Source: an uncultured Craurococcus sp.
GTDB taxonomy: Bacteria > Pseudomonadota > Alphaproteobacteria > Acetobacterales > Acetobacteraceae
NCBI GenBank assembly: GCA_902805545.1
Contig: CADCTD010000012.1
Span: 1-64,000, forward strand
Length of the DNA: 64,000 bases
Reading direction: 5' to 3'
Position numbers and translations under genes: made by a program. Below the pieces are notes generated by a model. It was not told where the DNA came from and made no database searches. It saw only the letters and a program-made list of their open reading frames with translations. Every line of letters begins with the position of its first letter. The first letter of the stretch is position 1. Below, in pieces: positions 16,164 through 23,731 of the stretch.

Positions 16164-17146
16164 TCAGGCCGGGCCGCGACGAGGACGCGGAGGGCTTCAT
16201 CCGCCTGATCGGCGAGTGCTGGGCGGAATTCCCGAACTGCATCCTCGATGTGGACGGCGAGGCGCCGGAGCTCCGCGCGCTCGCCAGCTACTTCGCGGCG
16301 GCGGGCGGGGCGCTCTGGGCGGCGGAGCGGGATGGCGCGCTGGTCGGCATGGTGGGCACCCGGCCGCTCAACAGCGACCAGGCCTATGAGATCTGTCGCA
16401 TGTATGTCGCGGCGCCAGAGCGCGGCACCGGCCTCGCTCAGCGGCTGCTGGATGCGGCAGAGGCCCATGCCCGCGCCGCAGGCGCCCAGCGCCTCGTCCT
16501 CTGGACCGATACGCGCTTCGATGCCGCGCACCGCTTCTACGAGAAGCGCGGCTATGTCCGGCAGGGCGCCATCCGCATCCTCGACGACATCTCGAAATCC
16601 CTCGAGTTCCGCTATGCCAAGCCGGCGGCCGGGCTCGTGGTGGAGGCGCTGGATGCCGCCGCCGCGGCGAGCGCGGAGCGGCGCCTGGCCGAGATCCTCG
16701 TCGCCTGCGTCGCGGACGGCGCGGCGGTCTCCTTCCTGAAGCCGCTGTCGCTCGATGTCGCGCTCGGTTTCTGGAAGAAGGTCGCGGCCGATGTCGCGGC
16801 CAATCGCCGCGTGCTGCTCGCCGCCTGGCTCGACGGCGCGCTGGTCGGCACCGTGCAGCTCGACCTCGACATGCCGCAGAACCAGCCGCATCGGGCCGAT
16901 CTCGCCAAGCTGCTGGTCGATCCGGCCGTCCGCCGCCGCGGCGTCGGCCGGGCGCTGATGCGCCGGGCGGAGCAGGCGGCCCAGCGCCTCCGCCGCCGGC
17001 TGCTGGTGCTCGACACCCAGGCCGACGATGCGGGAGAGGCGCTCTACCGCAGCCTTGGCTGGCAGGAGGCGGGGCGCATTCCCGGCTATGCCCTGGATGC
17101 GGCCGGCGCCGCCCATGCCACCGTCATCTTCTGGAGGGAGGTCTGA
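16160..17146 (+). CDS. Double GNAT-domain N-acetyltransferase
   Basis: 328 residues with two GNAT folds. The first (about 1-150) has the acetyl-CoA loop PERGTGLAQRLLDAAE and ends in DAAHRFYEKRGYVRQG. The second (about 155-328) has GALVGTVQLDLDMPQNQPHRADLA style beta strands, the loop RRRGVGRALMRRAE and GEALYRSLGWQEAGRIPGY. Duplicated GNAT proteins often acetylate small amines or antibiotics, but the acceptor is unknown. It starts inside the aminotransferase stop codon, so it is translated from the same message. Confidence 0.85.
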   Translation: MIRPGRDEDAEGFIRLIGECWAEFPNCILDVDGEAPELRALASYFAAAGGALWAAERDGALVGMVGTRPLNSDQAYEICRMYVAAPERGTGLAQRLLDAAEAHARAAGAQRLVLWTDTRFDAAHRFYEKRGYVRQGAIRILDDISKSLEFRYAKPAAGLVVEALDAAAAASAERRLAEILVACVADGAAVSFLKPLSLDVALGFWKKVAADVAANRRVLLAAWLDGALVGTVQLDLDMPQNQPHRADLAKLLVDPAVRRRGVGRALMRRAEQAAQRLRRRLLVLDTQADDAGEALYRSLGWQEAGRIPGYALDAAGAAHATVIFWREV

Positions 17147-17150
17147 GGGG

Positions 17151-17693
17151 ATGGTCTCACCCGACTGGTGCCGCATGATGGCGGCCTACAACAGCGAGAT
17201 GAACCGCCGCCTCTACGCCGCCGCCGACCAGCTCCCCGATGCGGCGCGGCACGAGGATCGCGGCGCCTGGTTCGGCTCCATCCATGGCACGCTCTGCCAC
17301 CTGCTCTGGGGCGACCGACAATGGATGAGCCGCTTCGCCGGGTGGGAGCCACCACCGCCTGGCATCCCGAACAGCCCGCGGCTGGTCGAGGACTGGGCCG
17401 CGCTCCGCGCCGCCCGCGCCGAGGCTGATATGGGAATCGAGGCCTGGGCCGCCACCCTCACCGAGGACTGGCTGGCCGGCACGCTGCACTGGTTCAGCGG
17501 CGCCTCGCAGCAGCGGATGGCCTCGCCGCGGGCCGTGACGCTGACGCATTTCTTCAACCACCAGACCCATCACCGCGGCCAGGCGCATGTGCTGATCACC
17601 CAGGCCGGCATCCGCCCGGCGGCGACGGACCTGCCCTGGGTGGTCGACCTCGAGGCGCTCGGCCTTCTGCCAACACGGCCCGGTTTGTCATGA
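17151..17693 (+). CDS. DinB family metal-binding protein
   Basis: 180 residues from the ATG at 17151, four bases after the GNAT stop; the open frame upstream lies inside the GNAT gene. The four-helix DinB pattern is present: an N-terminal YNSEMNRRLY helix, metal-binding His in GSIHGTLCHLLWGDRQWM and in FFNHQTHHRGQ. These three His positions usually hold a divalent metal. Some members are thiol-dependent transferases; the function here is unknown. It is likely part of the same transcript as the aminotransferases. Confidence 0.85.
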   Translation: MVSPDWCRMMAAYNSEMNRRLYAAADQLPDAARHEDRGAWFGSIHGTLCHLLWGDRQWMSRFAGWEPPPPGIPNSPRLVEDWAALRAARAEADMGIEAWAATLTEDWLAGTLHWFSGASQQRMASPRAVTLTHFFNHQTHHRGQAHVLITQAGIRPAATDLPWVVDLEALGLLPTRPGLS

Positions 17694-17795
17694 ATCCCGA
17701 CAGTGCGGTTGCCTCGATGAACGGAATGGGTGACGGTCTGCCATCAGGTCGAGGACAGCCCGGTGACAGCGCCGCCGGCCGATAACGAGGAAACC

Positions 17796-18869
17796 ATGAT
17801 GCGGCGGAGCCCGCGCCTCACCGAGGCGCCGGAGCCGATGCTGCATGTCCTGGTCCTGGCCGAGGAGGGCGGCGGGACCCGCCGGATCCCGCTCGGCCCG
17901 GCGCCCTTCCGCATCGGCCGGGTCGCGGGCAACGACCTGGTGCTGCCGGCGCCGGAGGTCTCGCGCAGCCATGCGGTGCTGACGGTGATGGGGGATGGGG
18001 CGAGCCTCGCCGATCTCGGCTCCACCAACGGCACCTGGCTGGAGGGCGAGCGGCTCGGCGGCAGCGCGGCGCTGGCGCCGGGGGCGCGGCTCGCCATCGG
18101 CCCCTTCGCCCTGCAGTACCAGCGCGGCCGCCAGCGGGAGATGGAGCGCGCCGCCGAGCTGGAGCGGGAGATGGAGCGCGCCTTCCGCTACGTGCAGGCG
18201 CTGCTGCCCCCGCCGATCCCGGAGGGGCGGGTGCGGGCCGAATGGAGCTTCCTGCCCTCGGCCAGCATCGGCGGCGATGCCTTCGGCTATCGCTGGCTCG
18301 ATGCGGACCGCTTCGCCGTCTTCGTCCTCGACGTGGCGGGGCATGGTGCCGGCTCCTCGCTGCTTGCCGCCTCGGTGATGAACATGCTGCGCGCCGGCGT
18401 CGAGAGCGACCCGGCCGCGGCGCTCGCCGGGCTCAATGCGGCCTTCCAGATGGAGCAGCAGGGCGGCCTCTTCTTCACCATCTGGTATGGTGTCGCGGAT
18501 CTCGCTGCGCGGCGGATCGACTTTGCCGCCGCCGGGCATCATGCGGGCTACCTGCTGTCCCCCGGCGCGGCGCCGGAGGCGCTCGGCATCCGCAATCCGC
18601 CGGTCGGGATGGTGCCGGGCATCGCTTTCCGCACCGGCAGCGCGCCGCTGCCGCCCGGGGCGCGGCTGCTGCTCTTCAGCGACGGCGCCTTCGAGACCCG
18701 CGCGCCGGATGGCCGCCAGCTCGGCCTCGGGGATCTCCTGCCGCACCTCCCGCTCGCCGCCCCGCCGGCCGCGGGCGCCGCGGAGCGGTTGCTGCAGGCC
18801 GCCCGCTCGCTGTGCCGGCCCGGTCCTTTCGAGGACGATGTCTCCATACTGTCCCTGGACTTTGCGTGA
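17796..18869 (+). CDS. FHA domain - SpoIIE/RsbU-type PP2C phosphatase
   Basis: 357 residues from the ATG at 17796, chosen for the GAGGA ribosome site; a GTG at 17730 is the upstream alternative. Residues about 15-105 form an FHA domain (FRIGR at 38-42, SRSH at 56-59, STNG at 76-79), which binds phosphothreonine. A charged coiled-coil segment (QREMERAAELEREMERAF) follows, then the phosphatase with metal Asp in IGGDAFGY, LDVAGHGAG, FSDGAFE and FEDDVSIL. It would dephosphorylate the STAS protein encoded next, in response to a phospho-signal read by the FHA domain. Cytoplasmic. Confidence 0.9.
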   Translation: MMRRSPRLTEAPEPMLHVLVLAEEGGGTRRIPLGPAPFRIGRVAGNDLVLPAPEVSRSHAVLTVMGDGASLADLGSTNGTWLEGERLGGSAALAPGARLAIGPFALQYQRGRQREMERAAELEREMERAFRYVQALLPPPIPEGRVRAEWSFLPSASIGGDAFGYRWLDADRFAVFVLDVAGHGAGSSLLAASVMNMLRAGVESDPAAALAGLNAAFQMEQQGGLFFTIWYGVADLAARRIDFAAAGHHAGYLLSPGAAPEALGIRNPPVGMVPGIAFRTGSAPLPPGARLLLFSDGAFETRAPDGRQLGLGDLLPHLPLAAPPAAGAAERLLQAARSLCRPGPFEDDVSILSLDFA

Positions 18870-18913
18870 CGGTACGTTGAAGCCTCCCGCGCCCTGGCCA
18901 CGAGGATGACCCG

Positions 18914-19255
18914 ATGGATTTCGTGCTGACCGAACTCGACTCCGGCACCAACCGCGTGTCCCTGACCGGCCGGCTCGACGCGGCGGGTGCGGAGTCGATC
19001 GATCGGCGCTTCTCCGCCGCCGTCGGCAGCGTGGCCCGGAATGCGCTGGTGGACCTGACCGAGGTGAGCTTCGTCGCCTCGCTCGGCCTGCGCATGTTCA
19101 TCTCGACCGCGCGGGTGCTGCAGCGGCGCGGCGCGCAGATGATCCTCTTCGGCGCGCAGCCGCAGGTGATGGACGTTTTCGAGACCATCGCCCTCGACCA
19201 GATGATCCCGATCGTCGCCACCGAGGCGGAGGCGCGGGCCCGCCTCGCCAGGTGA
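18914..19255 (+). CDS. STAS-domain anti-sigma factor antagonist
   Basis: 113 residues. The STAS fold has the phospho-switch motif VSFVASLGLRMFISTARVL, with the Ser at residue 60 (ASLG) matching the Ser phosphorylated in SpoIIAA/RsbV proteins. The N-terminal strand VSLTGRLDAAGAESI is typical. It should be phosphorylated by the kinase encoded next and restored by the upstream phosphatase. GAGGA stands before the ATG. Its stop overlaps the GTG start of the kinase (GTGA). Confidence 0.88.
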   Translation: MDFVLTELDSGTNRVSLTGRLDAAGAESIDRRFSAAVGSVARNALVDLTEVSFVASLGLRMFISTARVLQRRGAQMILFGAQPQVMDVFETIALDQMIPIVATEAEARARLAR

Positions 19256-19653
19256 GCTTCCGCCATCGGATCGCCGGTGGTGCGGCCGAGGTCTCGGCGG
19301 CACAGGCGGCTCTGGCGGGCTGGCTGCGCGCGGCCGGCGCCAGCCCGGGCGGCATCGCCCGCGCCGAGATCGTGCTGGAGGAGCTGGTGCTGAACGCACA
19401 GCGCCATGGCGGCGCGCCGGAGGTGGTGGTGGAGGCCGCCATCGCCGGGAGGCTCTGTACCCTGGTGCTGGAGGATGCCGGCCCGCTTTTCGACCCGACC
19501 GCCGGCGCGCTGCCGCTGGCGGCCGCCTCGCTGGGGGAGGCGCGGGTCGGCGGTCTTGGCCTCGCCCTCGTCCGGCGCAGTGCCCTGGCGCTGCGCTACG
19601 GCCGCACGGCGGCCGGGCGCAACCGGCTGGAGGTTGACCTGGCGCTCAGCTGA
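19252..19653 (+). CDS. RsbW/SpoIIAB-like anti-sigma serine kinase (HATPase)
   Basis: 133 residues. The Bergerat ATP fold shows the N box EIVLEELVLNAQRHG (about residues 42-57), the G1-like VLEDAGPLFDP and the G2 loop VGGLGLALVRRSA. Length and lack of other domains match anti-sigma kinases that bind a sigma factor or output regulator and phosphorylate the STAS partner. No sigma factor gene is in the window, so its target is elsewhere or not a sigma factor. Its 3' end overlaps the convergent dehalogenase by eight bases. Confidence 0.87.
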   Translation: MSFRHRIAGGAAEVSAAQAALAGWLRAAGASPGGIARAEIVLEELVLNAQRHGGAPEVVVEAAIAGRLCTLVLEDAGPLFDPTAGALPLAAASLGEARVGGLGLALVRRSALALRYGRTAAGRNRLEVDLALS

Positions 19654-20527
19654 GGAAGCGGCCGAGCCAGATCAGCACCTCTTCCGGCGCCTCCTCGGCG
19701 AGGTAGTGGCCGCTCCGGACGCCGCCGCCCGTCACCGTGCCGGAGGCATAATCGCGCCAGATGGCGAGCGGGTCGTACCATTTGGGGATGGAGCCCTTGG
19801 CGCCCCAGAGCGCCAGCAACGGGCACTGCACCTTCTGCCCGGCCGCGCGGCTGGCGCGGTCATGCTCGAGGTCGATGCCGGTCGCCGCGCGGTAATCCTC
19901 GCAGATGGCGCGCACCGTTCCCTCCTCCCCGAGCGCCGCCAGGTAGTCCGCCCGCGCCTCGGGATGGAAGAAGCCGCGGTCCTTCGGCTCGCGCGAGGTA
20001 TGCAGGTCGAACCAGTCCTCCACGTCGCGCAGGATCATCCGCTCCGGCTTGTCATGCGGCTGGGCGAGGAAGAACCAGTGGTAGTAGCCGAGGGCGAAGG
20101 CCATGTCGGTGCGTTCGAAATGCGCGAGCGTCGGGATGATGTCCATGGTGCAGAGCCGCTCGACCCGTCCCGGATGGTCGAGCGCCAGGCGATGCGCGAC
20201 GCGGGCGCCGCGGTCATGGCTGACGACGGCGAAGCGCTCATGCCCGAGCCCGGTCATCAGCGCGACCAGGTCCTCCGCCATCGCCCGCTTCGCCATGGCG
20301 GCGCTGTCCGGCAGGGCAGGGGGCTTCTGCGAGAAGCCGTAGCCGCGGATATCGGGCGCGATGACGGTGAAGCGCCGCGCCAGTGCCGGCGCGATCCTGT
20401 GCCACATCACATGCGTCTGCGGATTGCCGTGCAACAGCAGCAGGGGCGGCCCGCTGCCGCCGCGACGGAGGCGGATGCGCTGGCCATTGGCCTCGCGGTA
20501 TTCCAGCGTGAAGCCCTCGAAGACCAT
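19646..20527 (-). CDS. Fluoroacetate/haloacetate dehalogenase (alpha/beta hydrolase)
   Basis: 293 residues from the second ATG (20527), which has the better spacing to GGGAGG than the one at 20533. All family residues are visible: nucleophile Asp105 with Arg106 and Arg109 in SHDRGARVAHR, Asp129 in MDIIPT, the halide-pocket His150-Trp151 in YYHWFFLAQP, and catalytic His274 in SGHYLAEEAP. Spacing is the same as in characterised fluoroacetate dehalogenases. It would hydrolyse a haloacetate to glycolate and halide in the cytoplasm; family members can also act on other acids. It lies downstream of a metallophosphoesterase on the same strand. Confidence 0.85.
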   Translation of the reverse strand: MVFEGFTLEYREANGQRIRLRRGGSGPPLLLLHGNPQTHVMWHRIAPALARRFTVIAPDIRGYGFSQKPPALPDSAAMAKRAMAEDLVALMTGLGHERFAVVSHDRGARVAHRLALDHPGRVERLCTMDIIPTLAHFERTDMAFALGYYHWFFLAQPHDKPERMILRDVEDWFDLHTSREPKDRGFFHPEARADYLAALGEEGTVRAICEDYRAATGIDLEHDRASRAAGQKVQCPLLALWGAKGSIPKWYDPLAIWRDYASGTVTGGGVRSGHYLAEEAPEEVLIWLGRFLS

Positions 20528-20559
20528 CGGCATCCCTCCCGGGTGCCAGTCTGCGGCGA

Positions 20560-21429
20560 TCAGCCGCTGGGCGCCAGGATCTCCGCCGGCGCCGCATCCG
20601 TCCGTTGCGGCCTGGCAATGGCCCAGCTCGAGCCGTCCCAGCTCCGGGCCAGGATCTCGACCCGGCGATCCGGGCCGATGCGGATCTCGTTATAGGCATT
20701 CGGCTCGCCGCGTAGCCGGCGCGACGTGCTGGTGGCGGAGAGCACCACCGTGAGCTGCCCCTTCGCCGCATCGTCGGGCACCATCGCCGCTGGCTCCGCC
20801 ACGTCGCCGACATGAAGATGGCCGGAAAGCACCAGCCGCACCCCCTGCCGGGCAAAGCCCTCCAGCGCCCGCGCCGCGCCGCCTACCAGCCGCGATTCGG
20901 GCGCCGCCCGCGGCGGCAGGAAGGGATGATGGGCGACGACGATGCGGACCAGCCCGGGCGGCAGCGCCTCCAGCCGCGCCAGGCAGCGCGCCAGCCGCCC
21001 CTGGCCGACCCGGCCGCGCGACCAGTCGAGGTAGAAGCCCGCCCGCCGCGCCGTATTCAGCCCGACGACGCCGATCCGCCCATCCTGGAAGACCGGCTCC
21101 GTCTCCGGCCCGACGAAGCGGCGCCAGCGGGCGAAGGGGTCGAGGAAGCGCTCGGCCATCAGGTAGCCGACGATGTCGTGGTTGCCGGGCACCGCCAGGA
21201 TCGGTGCCCGCAGCCGGCCCATGAAGGCCCGGGCGGCCTCGAATTCCGCGGTGCGGGCGCGCATGGTGAGGTCGCCGCTGATGGCGATGAGGTCCGGCGG
21301 GTCGCGATTCAGCGTATCGACGAGGGCTTCGACCACCTCGGGGATCTCGGCGCCGAAATGCAGGTCGGACAGATGGGCGATGCGGTGGGTGCCGCCCCTG
21401 GCCTCGTTCCCGCCCGCCCCGTCCTGCAT
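20560..21429 (-). CDS. Calcineurin-like metallophosphoesterase (Icc/CpdA type)
   Basis: 289 residues from the ATG at 21429, preceded by AGGAGGG; the frame is open to 21606 but the added part is Arg/Pro-rich and lacks a site. Metal ligands are in order: HLSDLHFG, ISGDLTM, VPGNHDIV, VVAHHPFLP and LSGHLHVG. This layout matches class III cyclic-nucleotide phosphodiesterases and related enzymes. No signal peptide, so cytoplasmic. The substrate (cAMP, another cyclic nucleotide or a phosphoester) is not decided. Confidence 0.85.
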   Translation of the reverse strand: MQDGAGGNEARGGTHRIAHLSDLHFGAEIPEVVEALVDTLNRDPPDLIAISGDLTMRARTAEFEAARAFMGRLRAPILAVPGNHDIVGYLMAERFLDPFARWRRFVGPETEPVFQDGRIGVVGLNTARRAGFYLDWSRGRVGQGRLARCLARLEALPPGLVRIVVAHHPFLPPRAAPESRLVGGAARALEGFARQGVRLVLSGHLHVGDVAEPAAMVPDDAAKGQLTVVLSATSTSRRLRGEPNAYNEIRIGPDRRVEILARSWDGSSWAIARPQRTDAAPAEILAPSG

Positions 21430-21577
21430 CGCGCCAGCCCTCCTGCCCGGCGGCTGGAACAGCGGGGCAGGCCCCGGGTTGCCGCCGCGCCGCCACGCGC
21501 CCGAAAGGTCGGGCGGGCCGGTTGACCGGCGCGCCTGCACGGGCGAGCCTTCCCGCCGAGGGAAACGGAGGAAGCCC

Positions 21578-21967
21578 ATGTCCGAGGATAGCGCCCTGTT
21601 CGACAAGGGGCTGCCGATCCGCCGCGAGGTGCTCGGTGCCGACTATGTCGATGCGTCGATGGCCAAGGCCGACGACTTCATGATGTCCTTCCAGCGCGCC
21701 ACCACCGCCATCGCCTGGGGTTGGGCCTGGGGCGATCCCACGCTGGACCGCAAGACGCGGAGCCTCATCAACCTCGCCATGCTGACGGCGCTGAACCGCG
21801 CGCCGGAGATCAAGCTGCACGTCAAGGGCGCGCTGAACAACGGCGTCACGGTCGAGGAGATCAAGGCCGCGCTGCTGCATGCCACCGCCTATTGCGGCAT
21901 CCCGGCCGGGCTCGACGCCTTCAAGGCGGCGCATGAGGTGCTGGTGAAGGAAGGCGCGCTCAAGTGA
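21578..21967 (+). CDS. Carboxymuconolactone decarboxylase family protein
   Basis: 129 residues from the ATG at 21578, which has CGGAGG nine bases upstream; the longer open frame runs through the divergent phosphoesterase region. Typical PcaC-family features are LDRKTRSLINLAMLTALN, EIKLHVKGALNNGVTVEEI and LLHATAYCGIPAGLDAF. Only one Cys is present near the His, so it is of the decarboxylase rather than the AhpD CxxC peroxidase type. Together with the following dehydrogenase and lactonase it suggests breakdown of a lactone or aromatic-derived acid. Confidence 0.85.
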   Translation: MSEDSALFDKGLPIRREVLGADYVDASMAKADDFMMSFQRATTAIAWGWAWGDPTLDRKTRSLINLAMLTALNRAPEIKLHVKGALNNGVTVEEIKAALLHATAYCGIPAGLDAFKAAHEVLVKEGALK

Positions 21968-22866
21968 GCGGACCGATCCGCCGCATCGGCTTCGTCGGCA
22001 TCGGCAACATGGGCTGGCCGATGGCGGCGAACCTGGTCAAGGCCGGCTTCGAGGTCACGGTCTGCGATGCGGTGCCCGGCCGGGCCGCGCAATTCGCCGG
22101 GGAGATCGGCGGCCGGCCGGCCGAGGACCCCGCCGGGGCGGCGCGGGAGGCGGATGCCGTCGTCACCATCCTGCCGACCAGCCAGCAGGTGGCGGAGGTT
22201 GCGGCCTCGCTCGCGCCCGCCCTTGCCTCCGGCGCCCTCGTCATCGACATGACCAGCGGCCAGCCCGGGACGACGCGGGAAATCGCGGCGACGCTGTCGC
22301 AGCGCGGCATCGGCATGATCGACGCGCCCGTCTCCGGCGGCGTGCCAAGGGCGCAGAATGGCAGCCTCGCCATCATGCTCGGCGGGGAGGAGACGCTGCT
22401 CGACCGGGCGGAGCCGGTGCTGAAGGCCATGGGCGCCAGCCTGCACCGCTGCGGCGGCATCGGCGCCGGCCAAGCGATGAAGGCGCTGAACAACCTCGCC
22501 TCCGCCGGCAATTTCATGCTCGGCGTGGAGGTGATGCTGATCGGCCAGCGCTTCGGCCTCGATCCCTCGAAGATGGTCGATGTGCTCAACGCCTCCTCCG
22601 GCATGTCGGACAGCAGCCAGCGGAAGTTCCGCCAATTCGTCCTCAGCCGGCGTTTCGACGACGGTTTCGCGCTGGAGCTGATGGTGAAGGATCTCGGCAT
22701 CGCCCTCGAGGTCGGGCGTCAGACCGCGACGCCGACGCCGCTCGCGGCGCTGGCCCGCGAGCTGTGGGCGGCAGCGCTCGCCTCGCTCGGGCCTGGCAAC
22801 AACCACACCGCCGCGGCGCAGCTTCCGGAGAAGCTGGCAGGCGAGATCCTTGGGGGGAACAAATAG
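21964..22866 (+). CDS. NAD(P)-dependent beta-hydroxyacid dehydrogenase (3-hydroxyisobutyrate dehydrogenase family)
   Basis: 300 residues from a GTG overlapping the previous stop (GTGA). The N-terminal Rossmann motif is GFVGIGNMGWPMAANLVKAG. The substrate loop reads DAPVSGGVPRAQNGSL, and the catalytic Lys lies in AMKALNNLASAGNFM. Members oxidise beta-hydroxyacids such as 3-hydroxyisobutyrate, tartronate semialdehyde partners or 2-hydroxymethylglutarate; the loop does not decide which. Cytoplasmic, in one transcript with the decarboxylase and the metallo-hydrolase. Confidence 0.87.
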   Translation: MSGPIRRIGFVGIGNMGWPMAANLVKAGFEVTVCDAVPGRAAQFAGEIGGRPAEDPAGAAREADAVVTILPTSQQVAEVAASLAPALASGALVIDMTSGQPGTTREIAATLSQRGIGMIDAPVSGGVPRAQNGSLAIMLGGEETLLDRAEPVLKAMGASLHRCGGIGAGQAMKALNNLASAGNFMLGVEVMLIGQRFGLDPSKMVDVLNASSGMSDSSQRKFRQFVLSRRFDDGFALELMVKDLGIALEVGRQTATPTPLAALARELWAAALASLGPGNNHTAAAQLPEKLAGEILGGNK

Positions 22867-22867
22867 G

Positions 22868-23662
22868 ATGATCTGGGAGGCCTATGCGATCCGATACGGT
22901 CGGCACGATCGGCCGGCCCAGTCCAATTTCCTGCTGCCGGTGCAGGACCCGCACGAGGCGATGCCGCTCGACTACTATGTATGGCTGCTGCGAGCGCCGG
23001 ACGGGCATGAGATCCTCGTCGATACCGGCTTCGACGCCGCCTGCGCCGAGCGGCGCGGCCGTAGGCTGAGCCGCTCGGTCGGCGACAGCCTCAGGGCGAT
23101 GGGCAGCGACCCGGCCCGGGTGCGGGATGTGGTCGTCACCCACCTGCACTACGACCATGCCGGCAGCGTCGAGCTTTTCACGGGCGCGAAGATCCATATC
23201 CAGGAGCGGGAGATGGCCTTCGCCACGGGACGGCACATGTGCACGGCCTGCATCCGCCTGCCCTTCGAGGCGGACCACGTCGTCTCCATGGTCCGTGCCC
23301 TCTTCGCCGACAAGGTCGTCTTCCATGACGGCGAGGGCGAGGTGGCGCCGGGCGTCACCGTCCACCGCGTCGGCGGGCATTCCGACGGGCTGCAGGTGGT
23401 GCGGGTGCAGACCACGCGCGGGCCGGTGGTCATCGCCTCGGATGCGCTGCACTTCTATGCCAATGACCGGCAGGGCAATCCCTTTCCGATCATCTTCGAC
23501 CTCGGCGCGATGACCCAGGGCTGGCGCATCGCCCGCCGCCTGGCCGGGGGCGACGAGACGCGGGTGATCCCCGGCCATGACCCGGAGGTCCGCAGCCGCT
23601 TCCCGGCCGTGGAAGGGCAGGGGGGCGACGTGGTCGCCCTGCACCTGCCACCCACCGGCTGA
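22868..23662 (+). CDS. Metallo-beta-lactamase-fold lactonase (AHL lactonase-like)
   Basis: 264 residues, starting one base after the dehydrogenase stop. Zinc motifs are THLHYDHAGS, GHSDGLQVV, the bridging Asp in ASDALHFYAN and the final His in IPGHDPEV. The order and the surrounding text (IQEREMAFATGRHM) resemble AttM/AiiB-type N-acyl homoserine lactonases, but the operon context favours a metabolic lactone as substrate. No signal peptide. Confidence 0.82.
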   Translation: MIWEAYAIRYGRHDRPAQSNFLLPVQDPHEAMPLDYYVWLLRAPDGHEILVDTGFDAACAERRGRRLSRSVGDSLRAMGSDPARVRDVVVTHLHYDHAGSVELFTGAKIHIQEREMAFATGRHMCTACIRLPFEADHVVSMVRALFADKVVFHDGEGEVAPGVTVHRVGGHSDGLQVVRVQTTRGPVVIASDALHFYANDRQGNPFPIIFDLGAMTQGWRIARRLAGGDETRVIPGHDPEVRSRFPAVEGQGGDVVALHLPPTG

Positions 23663-23731
23663 GGGGTCGCGCCCTTGCCAATCCTGGCCTAGCCTCGATT
23701 TCAGCTACGACAACCGCCGAGAGCGAGACCC

